Origin: Lentisphaerota bacterium | Lineage (GTDB): Bacteria; Verrucomicrobiota; Lentisphaeria; Victivallales; Victivallaceae | Direction: 5' to 3' | NCBI GenBank assembly: GCA_015061815.1 | Contig: SUVW01000002.1 | Coordinates: 1 to 64,000 of the forward strand | Length of the DNA stretch: 64,000 nt | Part shown: in pieces, positions 41,781 to 50,749 of the stretch | How positions within the stretch are numbered: the first letter of the stretch is position 1 | How the letters are laid out: each line of letters opens with the position of its first letter | The notes under the pieces: model-generated | The model's input: only the letters and a program-made list of their open reading frames with translations | What the model was told of the DNA's origin: nothing | Database searches by the model: none | Translations under genes and position numbers: made by a program

Positions 41781-43859
41781 TCAACGGCGGTCAAATTGAC
41801 GGCAAAGAGCAAATATCGCCACCAGGATCCCTCCGGAAATCAAAACCAGTGATGGTACTTCACCGGAGGTTTCCTGCCGGGTGTAACCGGCATAAAGCAG
41901 AATTCCGGCGGCAAACAGCCCGGCCAGATTGCATACCGTGTCAAACAACCTGCCGAAAAACTTTGACATCCGCCCGCCGCGTTTTTCCGGAGCAAGAGTC
42001 GATGGTGCTTCCCCGGAACGTTTCATGGCGCAATAGACCATCAACGCAGTCATCTTTTCCATAGACATCCCGGCATGCTGTGCCGCTTTGGGAACCAGAC
42101 TGTGATCGGTGTTTCCCGGCAGGGAATTCCCTTCAAGCACACGCGGCACCCCATCGGCATCCACAATAAAGTCCACCCGCAGAATATCCCGGCACCCGGC
42201 AGCATGATAGAACTTCAACGCATACTCTCTGGCCAATTCAGTCACCGCCGGCGGCAGTGACCGGGGCGGACAAAAATATTCCGTTGTCCCGTTCCTGTAA
42301 ACATATTTGGCATCCCAGTCATACACGCCCCCGGACGGCGGTACGATCTCAATAACCTCCATTGCCACAGCATTAAGCACCGGCACGGTTATTTCTGTAC
42401 CTTTGATGAATTCTTCGACCAGCAATTCATCGGCATACTTGAAAACTTTATCCAGTGCATCATCCCACCCCCGGGCATCCTGCACGATCTCAATACCGAC
42501 CGTTGAACCTTCACATGGAGCTTTGACCACCAGCGGGAAATGCAAATCTTCCGGGATCTGCCGCGCCGACCGCGTGACAACGGCCCAGCGGGCAGTGGGC
42601 AAAGCGATCTTATCCAGCAACCGCTTGGTAGCGATCTTATCCATCACCAGCCAGCTGGATGCCGAACCGGAACCGACAAAACGGATCGCGGCTTCTTCCA
42701 GCATCCGCTGCAGTGTGCCATCCTCACCGAATCCACCGTGAAGTACCGGATAAACCACATCGGCCTCCAGCATTGTTCCGGTGATCTCACATTTGCGGAT
42801 ATCGGTGTGATCAACTTTGAATCCGGCATTGCGCAGAGCCCGGGAAACAGTTTCCCCGCTTTTCAAAGACACTTCTCTTTCACTGCTCACGCCGCCGCAC
42901 AGAACATTCACCCGGGGCGCGGGGGTATCGCTCTCGATCAAACCGGAAAGTTCCGGATTGACCGGAATGATCTCTGTCCGCAGATAAAACCCGTGTTTAT
43001 CACTGACTGCCCGGCGCAGAATACGGATCATTTCCAGATAATCCGCTTCAGTGGCATCTCCGGTATTCATCAGATAGTTGGCATGTTTTTCGCTGACCAG
43101 CAGATCCCCCACCCGCAAACCGCGCAATCCGCACTCATCAATAAGTTTTCCGGCACTGTCCTGCGGAGAGATATTGCGGAAAGCACATCCGGCGGTACGT
43201 CCGGCCGGTTCCCGTTTACGGCGATGTTCATTTTCCAGACATATTTCCTCTTCTTCCAATGCGGCATTACTTTCGCGCAATTCAAAAACCGCTTCGGTGA
43301 TTATCACATCTTCCGGAATCGAATTACCCCGGTAAAACCATTGGATATCATCTTTGCCCGCGCAGTACGGCTTCCCATCATAAAAAAAGCCGCGCACCTC
43401 CTTTACCAATGAAGATATCTCCACCCCATTGGCTCCGGCATTCATCCGCAATGCGCCGCCGATACTGCCGGGAATACCGGATAAGGGGGCCAGACCGCCC
43501 AAACCGGCCTTGCCGCACAGCGAAGCCAGCAGCGGCAATTTGGCATACGCTCCGCACTCCACACAATTTCCATTGATCGCCACCCGGGAAAAGGCCTTGC
43601 CCGCCAGCCGGATGCCGACAGCTTTACATTTCCGGTCACTGCCGACCAGATTGGTCCCGGCTCCGAAAAGAAACAGCGGATGACCTTTCTTTGCCAGCAA
43701 TTTCAACAGCTTGACCAGTTGCGCTTCATTATCCGGTTCAGCCAGAACCGGCAACGGAGCTGAACCGCATCCCAGAGAAGTAAGTTCTTTATATGAAACA
43801 TCTGCCGAAATCTTTATTTCCGGCAGTTCCCGGCGCAGCAAATTGATGATCGAACTCAT
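41781..43859 (-). CDS. murB-ddl: MurB-Ddl fusion with C-terminal membrane helices
   Basis: Residues 1-300 are UDP-N-acetylenolpyruvoylglucosamine reductase: FLFGAGTNLVGSD for FAD binding, LSGIPGSIGGALRMNAGA, and GCAFRNISPQDSAGKLIDECGL followed by SEKHANYLMN. A Cys takes the place of the Ser often found as proton donor. Residues 312-620 are D-alanine-D-alanine ligase: LCGGVSSEREVSLKSG, PVLHGGFGEDGTLQ, APCEGSTVGIE, LRVDFIVDADG and EGNSLPGNT. Residues 640-692 add one or two membrane helices (LAGLFAAGILLYAGY, LVLISGGILVAIFAL). The protein therefore joins two steps of peptidoglycan precursor synthesis at the membrane. Its ATG overlaps the hisI stop by one base. Confidence 0.93.
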   Translation of the reverse strand: MSSIINLLRRELPEIKISADVSYKELTSLGCGSAPLPVLAEPDNEAQLVKLLKLLAKKGHPLFLFGAGTNLVGSDRKCKAVGIRLAGKAFSRVAINGNCVECGAYAKLPLLASLCGKAGLGGLAPLSGIPGSIGGALRMNAGANGVEISSLVKEVRGFFYDGKPYCAGKDDIQWFYRGNSIPEDVIITEAVFELRESNAALEEEEICLENEHRRKREPAGRTAGCAFRNISPQDSAGKLIDECGLRGLRVGDLLVSEKHANYLMNTGDATEADYLEMIRILRRAVSDKHGFYLRTEIIPVNPELSGLIESDTPAPRVNVLCGGVSSEREVSLKSGETVSRALRNAGFKVDHTDIRKCEITGTMLEADVVYPVLHGGFGEDGTLQRMLEEAAIRFVGSGSASSWLVMDKIATKRLLDKIALPTARWAVVTRSARQIPEDLHFPLVVKAPCEGSTVGIEIVQDARGWDDALDKVFKYADELLVEEFIKGTEITVPVLNAVAMEVIEIVPPSGGVYDWDAKYVYRNGTTEYFCPPRSLPPAVTELAREYALKFYHAAGCRDILRVDFIVDADGVPRVLEGNSLPGNTDHSLVPKAAQHAGMSMEKMTALMVYCAMKRSGEAPSTLAPEKRGGRMSKFFGRLFDTVCNLAGLFAAGILLYAGYTRQETSGEVPSLVLISGGILVAIFALCRQFDRR

Positions 43860-44242
43860 TATTTCTTCTCCTGATACACTTTATCCGCATCAAAAACCGT
43901 CTGTTCTGTTTCCCGCAAGCCATCCCCGGTCACCTCCCGGTAAAAACAACTCCGGTGTCCGGTGTGGCAGGCTCCGGGCCCCAACTGCTCGACCTTGAAT
44001 ACCACCGTATCCAGATCGCAATCCACCAGGATCGAATGTATTTTCTGCAAATGGCCGCTGGATTCCCCCTTTTTCCACAACTTGTTACGGCTGCGGGAGA
44101 AGTAGGTGGCATAACCGGAATTCAACGTTTCCGTCCACGATTCCGGAGAAATATACGCCAGCATCAAAACTTCTCCGGTTTGCCAATCCTGCGCCACCGC
44201 CGGGATCAGACCGCCGCTTTTCTGAAAATCCAGTTCCACCAT
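43859..44242 (-). CDS. hisI: Phosphoribosyl-AMP cyclohydrolase
   Basis: HisI opens the purine ring of phosphoribosyl-AMP in histidine synthesis. The 127-residue protein has AVAQDWQTGEVLMLAYI, YFSRSRNKLWKKGESSGH, VDCDLDTVVF and the metal-binding GPGACHTGHRSCFYR. The HisE pyrophosphohydrolase half is absent, so this is the short form. It is not among other histidine genes here but between rpe and murB-ddl; its stop overlaps the murB-ddl start (TAATG), so the pair is likely coupled. Confidence 0.94.
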   Translation of the reverse strand: MVELDFQKSGGLIPAVAQDWQTGEVLMLAYISPESWTETLNSGYATYFSRSRNKLWKKGESSGHLQKIHSILVDCDLDTVVFKVEQLGPGACHTGHRSCFYREVTGDGLRETEQTVFDADKVYQEKK

Positions 44243-44265
44243 ATCACCATATCCTCCGCCGGCAA

Positions 44266-44973
44266 TTACAGCGCACTGTCAAATTTGTCCTGCGCATCAC
44301 GCAAAGCCTGAACTCCGGCAGACATCCCTTCCGGATGACGGAATACCGCTGTCCCGGCGACCAGTACATTCGCTCCGGCGGCAACCACTTTTTCCACTGT
44401 TTTTCCGCTTACGCCGCCATCGACTTCGATATGACAGGACAGACCTCTTTTGAGTATCTCCCGGCGGAATGCCGCAATTTTCGGCACCTGATCCTCCATA
44501 AAACTCTGTCCGCCGAATCCCGGTTCGACGGTCATCACCAGAACCATTTCCAATTTGTCCAGATAGGGGAAAAGTGCTTCTGCCGGAGTTCCCGGACGCA
44601 AAGACATACCGGCGGTACAGCCGTGAGCATGGATGCACTCTATGGTCTTCAAGGGATCATCGGAACTTTCCACGTGAAATGTGATATGATCCGCCCCGGC
44701 TTTCACAAATGCCGGAGTATAAAACAACGGACGGTCGATCATCAGATGCACATCAAAAAGTGCCTGATTACGCTTGCGCAATGAAGTTATCACCGGCACA
44801 CCGAACGAAATATTCGGCACCATTTTGCCATCCATCACATCCAGATGCAGCATCTCTGCTCCGGCGGCAACCACCTCATCACACTCTTTACCCAGTTCAC
44901 AAAAATCCGCCGCCAGTATCGACGGTGAAATCAATATTTTATCCTGCTGAAATTTTCTGATATCCTGCGGCAT
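44266..44973 (-). CDS. rpe: Ribulose-phosphate 3-epimerase
   Basis: It interconverts ribulose-5-phosphate and xylulose-5-phosphate in the pentose phosphate pathway. The TIM barrel has ISPSILAADFCELG, LHLDVMDGKMVPNISFG, FDVHLMIDRP, MTVEPGFGGQSF and IEVDGGVSGKT, which hold the metal-binding His and Asp residues. At 235 residues it is of normal length with a short N-terminal extension (MPQDIRKFQQDK). AAAGGA precedes ATG 44973. The hisI gene follows after 23 bases. Confidence 0.95.
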   Translation of the reverse strand: MPQDIRKFQQDKILISPSILAADFCELGKECDEVVAAGAEMLHLDVMDGKMVPNISFGVPVITSLRKRNQALFDVHLMIDRPLFYTPAFVKAGADHITFHVESSDDPLKTIECIHAHGCTAGMSLRPGTPAEALFPYLDKLEMVLVMTVEPGFGGQSFMEDQVPKIAAFRREILKRGLSCHIEVDGGVSGKTVEKVVAAGANVLVAGTAVFRHPEGMSAGVQALRDAQDKFDSAL

Positions 44974-45080
44974 ATTTTAATTCCTTTCAAATATATAATA
45001 AATTTTGTTGCTTCTCTTGCATCTGACCGGAGGGTGACACACATCGCGTTTCATGCGATTTTGACACGATCTCCGGGCCA

Positions 45081-46361
45081 TCACATAAGTTTTCTGCGTT
45101 TCAAATGAAATTCCCAAGCCTGACGGCGGCGGATCTTGCGGACAAAAATTTCCGCATTTTTCCAAACCATCCGATCACCGACTTTGACCTGTTTTCCAAG
45201 TTCCCGGCCGAACCACGACGATACCGATTCCGCCCGGCGCGGCAGATCCAGCTGCGTATCCCGGGCCAGCTGCGCCAGCGGAACTCCGCCGCCGACCACC
45301 CAGAGATTATCTCCGGGCGCATAAAATGTCCGGGGCAAGGGATCAAACTCATCATCCAGATCCCCGATCAACTCCTCGACAATATCTTCCAGCGTCACCA
45401 ATCCGCAGGTTTTTCCGGAAACCGCCTCGCGGATGATCGTCATGTGACAATGCTGGGCGGCAAACATTTCCAGCAGTTTTGATGCACTGTCATCTGAATC
45501 AGCAAAGGCGATCGGCCGCATGATGTCAGATACTTTCATATCACCTTTGCCGTGCTGCACCGCCAGAATTATCTCCTTGATATTCACATACCCCGGCACC
45601 CGGCTGCGATCTCCCTCGATGCACAGGGGATAGCGGGTGTGAAAGTCATCACCGGTGGCATTTATCGCATCATCCAGCGACATATCAGCATCCAGAAAAG
45701 AGACATCTTCCAAAGCGATCATCACATCTTCGGCACACTTTTCAGAGAGCGACGGCACCATCCGGATTATTCTCTCCTGACGGCTGGAGATCGCCTGATT
45801 GCTCCGCGCCATTGCCGCCAATGCCGAAATCTCTTCAGCCGGAGTCGGCCGCGCCGGAGCGTTTCCTTCAAACGGACGGTTGATGATTTTGGTCAGTTTT
45901 ATCAATGGTGCCAATACCAATGTTGCGATATACAGCGGACGGACGGCCACTTTCAACACTGTCACATTGAATCTCACACCCAATGTTTTAGGCAGCAATT
46001 CCGTATACTGCACCATCACCAGTGTGAAAATCAGCGAAAACACGCCCATATATTTGCCGTACCCGAGTTCCGAAAAACTTGCTCCGGCCACAGCGGCACC
46101 GATCGTGTGCGCCGCCGTATTCAAAATCAGGATCACCGCCAGCGGTTTATCTATTTCCCGTTTCAAATTTTGCGCCAGATCTCCGATCACCGGATGCTTC
46201 TGCCGCAATTCGGCCAACTGACTGGGCGTAATACTCAATACCGCCGCTTCCATCAATGAACATAAATGTGAAACAAATAACGCACACGCCAAACTGACCG
46301 CAAATATTATCCAATTTTCCGCACTGCCCGGCAGTGCGCCGAATATAAAGTAATCCTCCAC
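45081..46361 (-). CDS. CNNM/CorC-type membrane protein with CBS domains
   Basis: The N-terminal 150 residues hold four hydrophobic segments of a CNNM (DUF21) domain, with SLMEAAVLSITPSQLAELR and LLPKTLGVRFN. A CBS pair follows at about residues 190-330 (CIEGDRSRVPGYVNIKEI, CGLVTLEDIVEELIGDLDDE). The last 85 residues are the CorC/HlyC domain (LWVVGGGVPLAQLARD). Family members affect magnesium or cobalt transport; their direct function is debated. It is read in the same direction as rpe but separated by about 100 bases, so it may be transcribed independently. Confidence 0.88.
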   Translation of the reverse strand: MEDYFIFGALPGSAENWIIFAVSLACALFVSHLCSLMEAAVLSITPSQLAELRQKHPVIGDLAQNLKREIDKPLAVILILNTAAHTIGAAVAGASFSELGYGKYMGVFSLIFTLVMVQYTELLPKTLGVRFNVTVLKVAVRPLYIATLVLAPLIKLTKIINRPFEGNAPARPTPAEEISALAAMARSNQAISSRQERIIRMVPSLSEKCAEDVMIALEDVSFLDADMSLDDAINATGDDFHTRYPLCIEGDRSRVPGYVNIKEIILAVQHGKGDMKVSDIMRPIAFADSDDSASKLLEMFAAQHCHMTIIREAVSGKTCGLVTLEDIVEELIGDLDDEFDPLPRTFYAPGDNLWVVGGGVPLAQLARDTQLDLPRRAESVSSWFGRELGKQVKVGDRMVWKNAEIFVRKIRRRQAWEFHLKRRKLM

Positions 46362-46500
46362 TTTTTTCCCCGATATTCAGATCTGTACGCGTTCTCTGTT
46401 TTTTGCGTACACCTTCATGCTGAAAACTTTTTATACCGCCCGGAAGGTCAGCATCCTTTCCGGCGGCATTTACAGAACAACCCGAACCGATTTTATCAAA

Positions 46501-48123
46501 TCACATCGCTGTTGTCTCCTTGGGGATAAATTTTTCAGCGGCATCGGCCTTTTCAGCATTCATTTCCGCTTCGAGAATGCTGACCAGTGCCGGCGGCAGA
46601 TTACGGCGGTTGTTGTCGATGATCCCCTGCTTGATACGGTTGTATGAGGGCAGGACATTGCGCTTGACATCTTTATTCCTCTGCACATAGCTGGAGTGGA
46701 TGTAACGCGCCAGCCGTTCATTGGCCACTGCCGCATCCCGGTTTCCGTAAATCAAATTGATTATCGCTCGCTGTATAAGACCGCTGATGACTGAACTGGC
46801 TTTTTCCACGTCTGCATCCCGCACATCTTCGGCGAATTCGACCATAACAAATTCATCCAGATTGTTGCGTTTCTGCGGCCCGTCGATCTTCACCAGCCGG
46901 TCAAAAAATTCCTGCGCTTTGGTTATATTGCCGTTGATGTAGATCAACGGGATGGCATCTTTAAGATAGTTGATCTTGGCACTGCGGAAACTGTTGCCGG
47001 CTCCGCTGCCGGAATATTCAGCTTCGCCGACCTCAAAGGCTGCGTATGCCGAATCCGCCAGATTCAAGTTGGGAACCGATTGTATGCTTCTGCCATCCTC
47101 GCCGAGCATCAGGATACGGCCGCTGCGGAATGCCGCCTGCAAACTGTTGGAAACAATACGCACACAGTTGATATCCGGTGTCCGGCCGCCGGCTGAACTC
47201 TTTTCCACTCCCAGCGTGGCCCAGTAGATCGCCTGCGATTCCGGCACACGCCAATCCATTTTACCGTATTTCCGGTCGATCTCCACCATCTTTTTCGGAT
47301 CGAGTTTCAATTTGCTGCGAAGCAATTCCGCCCGGAAAAACGCATCCAGCGCAGCAAATTCATCCCGGGAGAGATAGAGCCGCAACTGTTCCGGCAACGC
47401 CGCTTTGACCGGCGTGCGGAAAGCTGTGAACAACTCATCATAATTATTGTATCCGGCCTTTTTCACCGCTTCCCAGAAAGAAGAATTTTCCGGATACTTT
47501 TTAAGGAACTCATCTTTCCCGGCCGGAGCAGCCGCCAGCAATTCCCAATCCGGCGTCGTGCTGCCCAGAATATTGTTCATCTGGATCGCCATCTGATTTT
47601 TATAATACAAGTTGGCATCATCCATCAGATTGCCGAGTTTATGCAGATAGATCCATGACAACTCCCGGAAAAGCAGCGGATCATCCGGATTGTAAAGCAT
47701 CGCCTTGTCCCGGATCAGCCGGATACCTTCGTTGACCCAGTACCAGCGGTCCTCGTAATCTGAACTGGTTACGGAAATATTGTACGCCAGATTCCATGCC
47801 AGATACGCCGTACCGCCGGAATAATTCGGCTGCAAATCAGTTATCCAGCGCGCCAGCTGCACCATCTCAAAGTAATTTTTCTTGCCCTTGAGCATCTCCG
47901 ACCGCAGCCACAATACATCCGCCAGCAACCCCCGGAAACTGCCCAGAGCCACTGTCGTGAATACCACCGCCGGCGGCGCATCATTCACCGCTCCGGAAAA
48001 ACGCAGCTGCTCTTCATTGATCACCCGGTCAAGTTTATACTCCATCCGGCGGATACCGAAAAGTGCCGCCGCTGTAACCAACAGCAGCACCAAAATCAAT
48101 GTCATATTGCGGAATCTGTTCAT
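46501..48123 (-). CDS. Membrane-anchored helical repeat protein linked to an ABC exporter
   Basis: One N-terminal membrane helix (MTLILVLLLVTAAALFGI) anchors a 500-residue helical protein facing the periplasm. Early conserved-looking blocks are GSFRGLLADVLWLRSEMLKGKKNYFEMVQLARWITDLQP and WNLAYNISV, followed by TPR-like helices. I do not know a named function; similar proteins occur next to ABC-2 transporters in PVC bacteria. The start overlaps the permease stop (ATGA), so it is coupled to the exporter and may be its accessory or substrate adaptor. Confidence 0.6.
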   Translation of the reverse strand: MNRFRNMTLILVLLLVTAAALFGIRRMEYKLDRVINEEQLRFSGAVNDAPPAVVFTTVALGSFRGLLADVLWLRSEMLKGKKNYFEMVQLARWITDLQPNYSGGTAYLAWNLAYNISVTSSDYEDRWYWVNEGIRLIRDKAMLYNPDDPLLFRELSWIYLHKLGNLMDDANLYYKNQMAIQMNNILGSTTPDWELLAAAPAGKDEFLKKYPENSSFWEAVKKAGYNNYDELFTAFRTPVKAALPEQLRLYLSRDEFAALDAFFRAELLRSKLKLDPKKMVEIDRKYGKMDWRVPESQAIYWATLGVEKSSAGGRTPDINCVRIVSNSLQAAFRSGRILMLGEDGRSIQSVPNLNLADSAYAAFEVGEAEYSGSGAGNSFRSAKINYLKDAIPLIYINGNITKAQEFFDRLVKIDGPQKRNNLDEFVMVEFAEDVRDADVEKASSVISGLIQRAIINLIYGNRDAAVANERLARYIHSSYVQRNKDVKRNVLPSYNRIKQGIIDNNRRNLPPALVSILEAEMNAEKADAAEKFIPKETTAM

Positions 48124-49547
48124 TTTCTCACCGCCGCTCCCAATTCACGCCGCCGGTACAGCCAGATGCCGAAAAGGAACAAAGGCACACCACGCAGCAG
48201 GAAATATTTGAAAAAGAGTTCTCCAATATAGGAAAATTCGATCAGATCTCCGCCGGACAGCAGATCGGTCACATCAAAATGCTGCAGCGGAATAACCACC
48301 AGAAGCAAAAGCTGCGCCAGAAATTGTCCCGCATGATCCCAGGCCGATTCAAGGAAAAATGAGGAATCTGTCAACACCATCGACAACGCTCCGAACAACA
48401 GATAACTGACCACCATAAATACCGCCGTCGGCATCGTCAGAAAACCACCGAATGCACACGCCAGACCGGATAAAAGCAGCAGTTGTATCGTCATCACCAC
48501 TATCGCCCGCAGATAATTCATCTCAAAACTGCAGACCGGGATCAGCAATTTCGGTCCGTCGGCAGTCTGATAGTAATGTTTGCCGCCCATGCGGTCAAAA
48601 TTAGCAGCTTCCACCAGCACCGTACCGTCTTTGGTGATCACCCCTTTGGGAAGTTCCTTCTCGTGAAAAACCCCGGTAAAATGAGTTTCCGGTCCATTGG
48701 TCAGAGCAAAAGGATAAAGCGCGTAACTGCCATCTTCCCCGGCATGAGGCATAAACACCGCCCACTGAATGCTGCTTTCACGCTGATCTTCGCTGGAAAC
48801 TTTGCCCAGATAAGGACGGTAACGCAGGATCAATGAAGTATCATTCAATTCTTCGGGTACATTTTCAAACACCCAGCGGTATGCTTCGCCGCTTTGAACT
48901 TCAATGGGAAGTTTGTCGATCTGCTCTTTGAGTTCATCGCGCATCTTGAGCAATTCCGAATCCGGCAGCTGCTTGCCCTCTTTCTGCAGTTCACGGACCC
49001 GCCGCTGAACCGCAAATTCTGCAGCCCTTTCCGGGTCCCGGGCTTTGGGCATATAACTGCGGCGGCCGACCAGCACCTGCGAACGGATACGCTCTTTTTC
49101 CGATTTGGCATTCTCCCGCGCCAGCTGACGATCCGCCAGTGCGCCCTCTTCCCCGGCACTCTGATAACGGAACATGACCATCGCATACACCGCTGCCGCC
49201 GATATCAGCAGCAACACGATATTTATCATATTGATCCCGGTCCATTTGCCCAGCCAGATCGTGATCCGCGAAACCGGTTTGGAAACCACCATGTGTATCT
49301 GGTAACTGTCTATGTCATGCGACATGATGTAACAGCCCAGCCACAACGATGACAGAGTCAGAATAATACTCACTGCCCACAAGCTGTACAGAAGTGACAC
49401 CCGGATCAGATCTTCCGGTTTTCCCACTGATACTGATACCGGTATGACGGTGACACACAACAGCAAAAGCAGCAGCAGCAATTGAAAAATATGTGACCGC
49501 ATCGCATTGCGGAAAGTCAAAGCAACTATGGCTCTAAACGCTTTCAT
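48120..49547 (-). CDS. ABC-2 type transporter permease
   Basis: The membrane part has an N-terminal helix (FQLLLLLLLLCVTVIPV), two further helices around residues 50-135 and four at the C-terminus. Between them lies a soluble domain of about 220 residues (AGEEGALADRQLAREN ... FDRMGGKHYYQ), large for this family and presumably outside the membrane. The motif SHDIDSYQIHMVVSKPVSR is the coupling-helix region usual in ABC-2 permeases. TAATG links it to the preceding ATPase gene. The exported substrate is unknown. Confidence 0.82.
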   Translation of the reverse strand: MKAFRAIVALTFRNAMRSHIFQLLLLLLLLCVTVIPVSVSVGKPEDLIRVSLLYSLWAVSIILTLSSLWLGCYIMSHDIDSYQIHMVVSKPVSRITIWLGKWTGINMINIVLLLISAAAVYAMVMFRYQSAGEEGALADRQLARENAKSEKERIRSQVLVGRRSYMPKARDPERAAEFAVQRRVRELQKEGKQLPDSELLKMRDELKEQIDKLPIEVQSGEAYRWVFENVPEELNDTSLILRYRPYLGKVSSEDQRESSIQWAVFMPHAGEDGSYALYPFALTNGPETHFTGVFHEKELPKGVITKDGTVLVEAANFDRMGGKHYYQTADGPKLLIPVCSFEMNYLRAIVVMTIQLLLLSGLACAFGGFLTMPTAVFMVVSYLLFGALSMVLTDSSFFLESAWDHAGQFLAQLLLLVVIPLQHFDVTDLLSGGDLIEFSYIGELFFKYFLLRGVPLFLFGIWLYRRRELGAAVRK

Positions 49548-50737
49548 TATTCACCTGATTTACCGCCCAGCAGCGAATCCAGTTTGTCATTGGCCCGGCG
49601 GATATTATCTGCCGCCTCCTCTGACCGGCTCTTCGCCGTTTCTGCTGCCGCCGCTGCGGTTTGTTTAGTTTCCAGTACTGAAGCGATCTTCTCATCGGCA
49701 CTTTCCACCGCTGCTGCCGGAGAATCTTCCGGGCCGGCGGCCGGAGCTGCAGCACCGGCATTTTCCTGCATAAGCGAATTGAGTACCGCATTTTTATCCG
49801 ACTTATCCACGCTGTCGCCCACCAGATATTCCGCAATGCCGCCACCGCCGGCAACTCCGGCAGTTTCGACACTTTCACGTCTGGCTTGAGAGATAACATC
49901 GAGGAAGAATTCTTCCAGCGTCCGGCGGGGATGATCAACATTGAATTGTTCCCCCTGCAGATTTTCCCGGAGCAGGCCCAGCAGTTTATCCATCGTTTCT
50001 TTCGGCAGCTGCGGAGTCAATATCCGGGTCTTGTCACTGACGGTCAGCAGATCATCCAACGCGCCCTCGGCCCGGATCTTGCCGCCGTACAGAATTATCA
50101 CCCGGTCGCAGATATCTTCCACATCGCTCAACAGGTGGCTGGTGATAAGAACGGTTTTGCCCCGCTTTTTCAATGCCAGTATCAAATCTTTCACTTCCCG
50201 GCATCCCAACGGATCAAGTCCGCTGGTCGGTTCGTCAAGGATCAGAAACGCCGGATCATTGATCATCGCCTGGGCCAGACCGATGCGCCGCGCCATACCT
50301 TTGGAAAATTCCCCCACCCGGCGGTAACGCGCATGGGCCAACCCGACCATATCCAACAGCTGATCGATCCGCCGCTTCCGGTCTTCAGCCGAAATATTGA
50401 AAAGTGAACCGAAGAAGTTCAATGTCTCTTCCGCTGTCAGAAATTTATAAAGATAAGACTCTTCCGGCAGATAACCGATCTCCCGCTTGGTTTCCACTTC
50501 CCGGGGGGATTTACCGAAAACGGTAACTTTGCCGCCGGTGGGATAGAGCAGCCCCAGAAGCATCTTCACGGTTGTGGATTTCCCCGAACCATTGGGGCCG
50601 AGCAAACCGACCACCTCTCCCGGTTTGATCTCAAAATCAATACCGTTGACCGCCCGGGCTTTCGGCCGCTGCCAGAAATCCCGGAACATTTTGGTCAAGC
50701 CGACAGCCTGTACCACCGGTTCATAATTGCGTTCCAT
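49547..50737 (-). CDS. ABC transporter ATPase with long acidic/alanine-rich tail
   Basis: Residues 1-220 form the nucleotide-binding domain: Walker A GLLGPNGSGKSTT, Q-loop region GYLPEESYLY, signature FSKGMARRIGLAQAM and Walker B FLILDEPTSGLD, with the H-loop in LITSHL. After a CcmA-like C-terminal region the protein carries an extra tail of about 110 residues rich in Ala and Glu (AGAAAPAAGPEDSPAAA, then a helical KSRSEEAADNIRRAND), not part of the usual family. It powers the permease encoded next and begins 12 bases after the P-type ATPase stop. Confidence 0.88.
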   Translation of the reverse strand: MERNYEPVVQAVGLTKMFRDFWQRPKARAVNGIDFEIKPGEVVGLLGPNGSGKSTTVKMLLGLLYPTGGKVTVFGKSPREVETKREIGYLPEESYLYKFLTAEETLNFFGSLFNISAEDRKRRIDQLLDMVGLAHARYRRVGEFSKGMARRIGLAQAMINDPAFLILDEPTSGLDPLGCREVKDLILALKKRGKTVLITSHLLSDVEDICDRVIILYGGKIRAEGALDDLLTVSDKTRILTPQLPKETMDKLLGLLRENLQGEQFNVDHPRRTLEEFFLDVISQARRESVETAGVAGGGGIAEYLVGDSVDKSDKNAVLNSLMQENAGAAAPAAGPEDSPAAAVESADEKIASVLETKQTAAAAAETAKSRSEEAADNIRRANDKLDSLLGGKSGE

Positions 50738-50749
50738 CTGTAAATCCTC

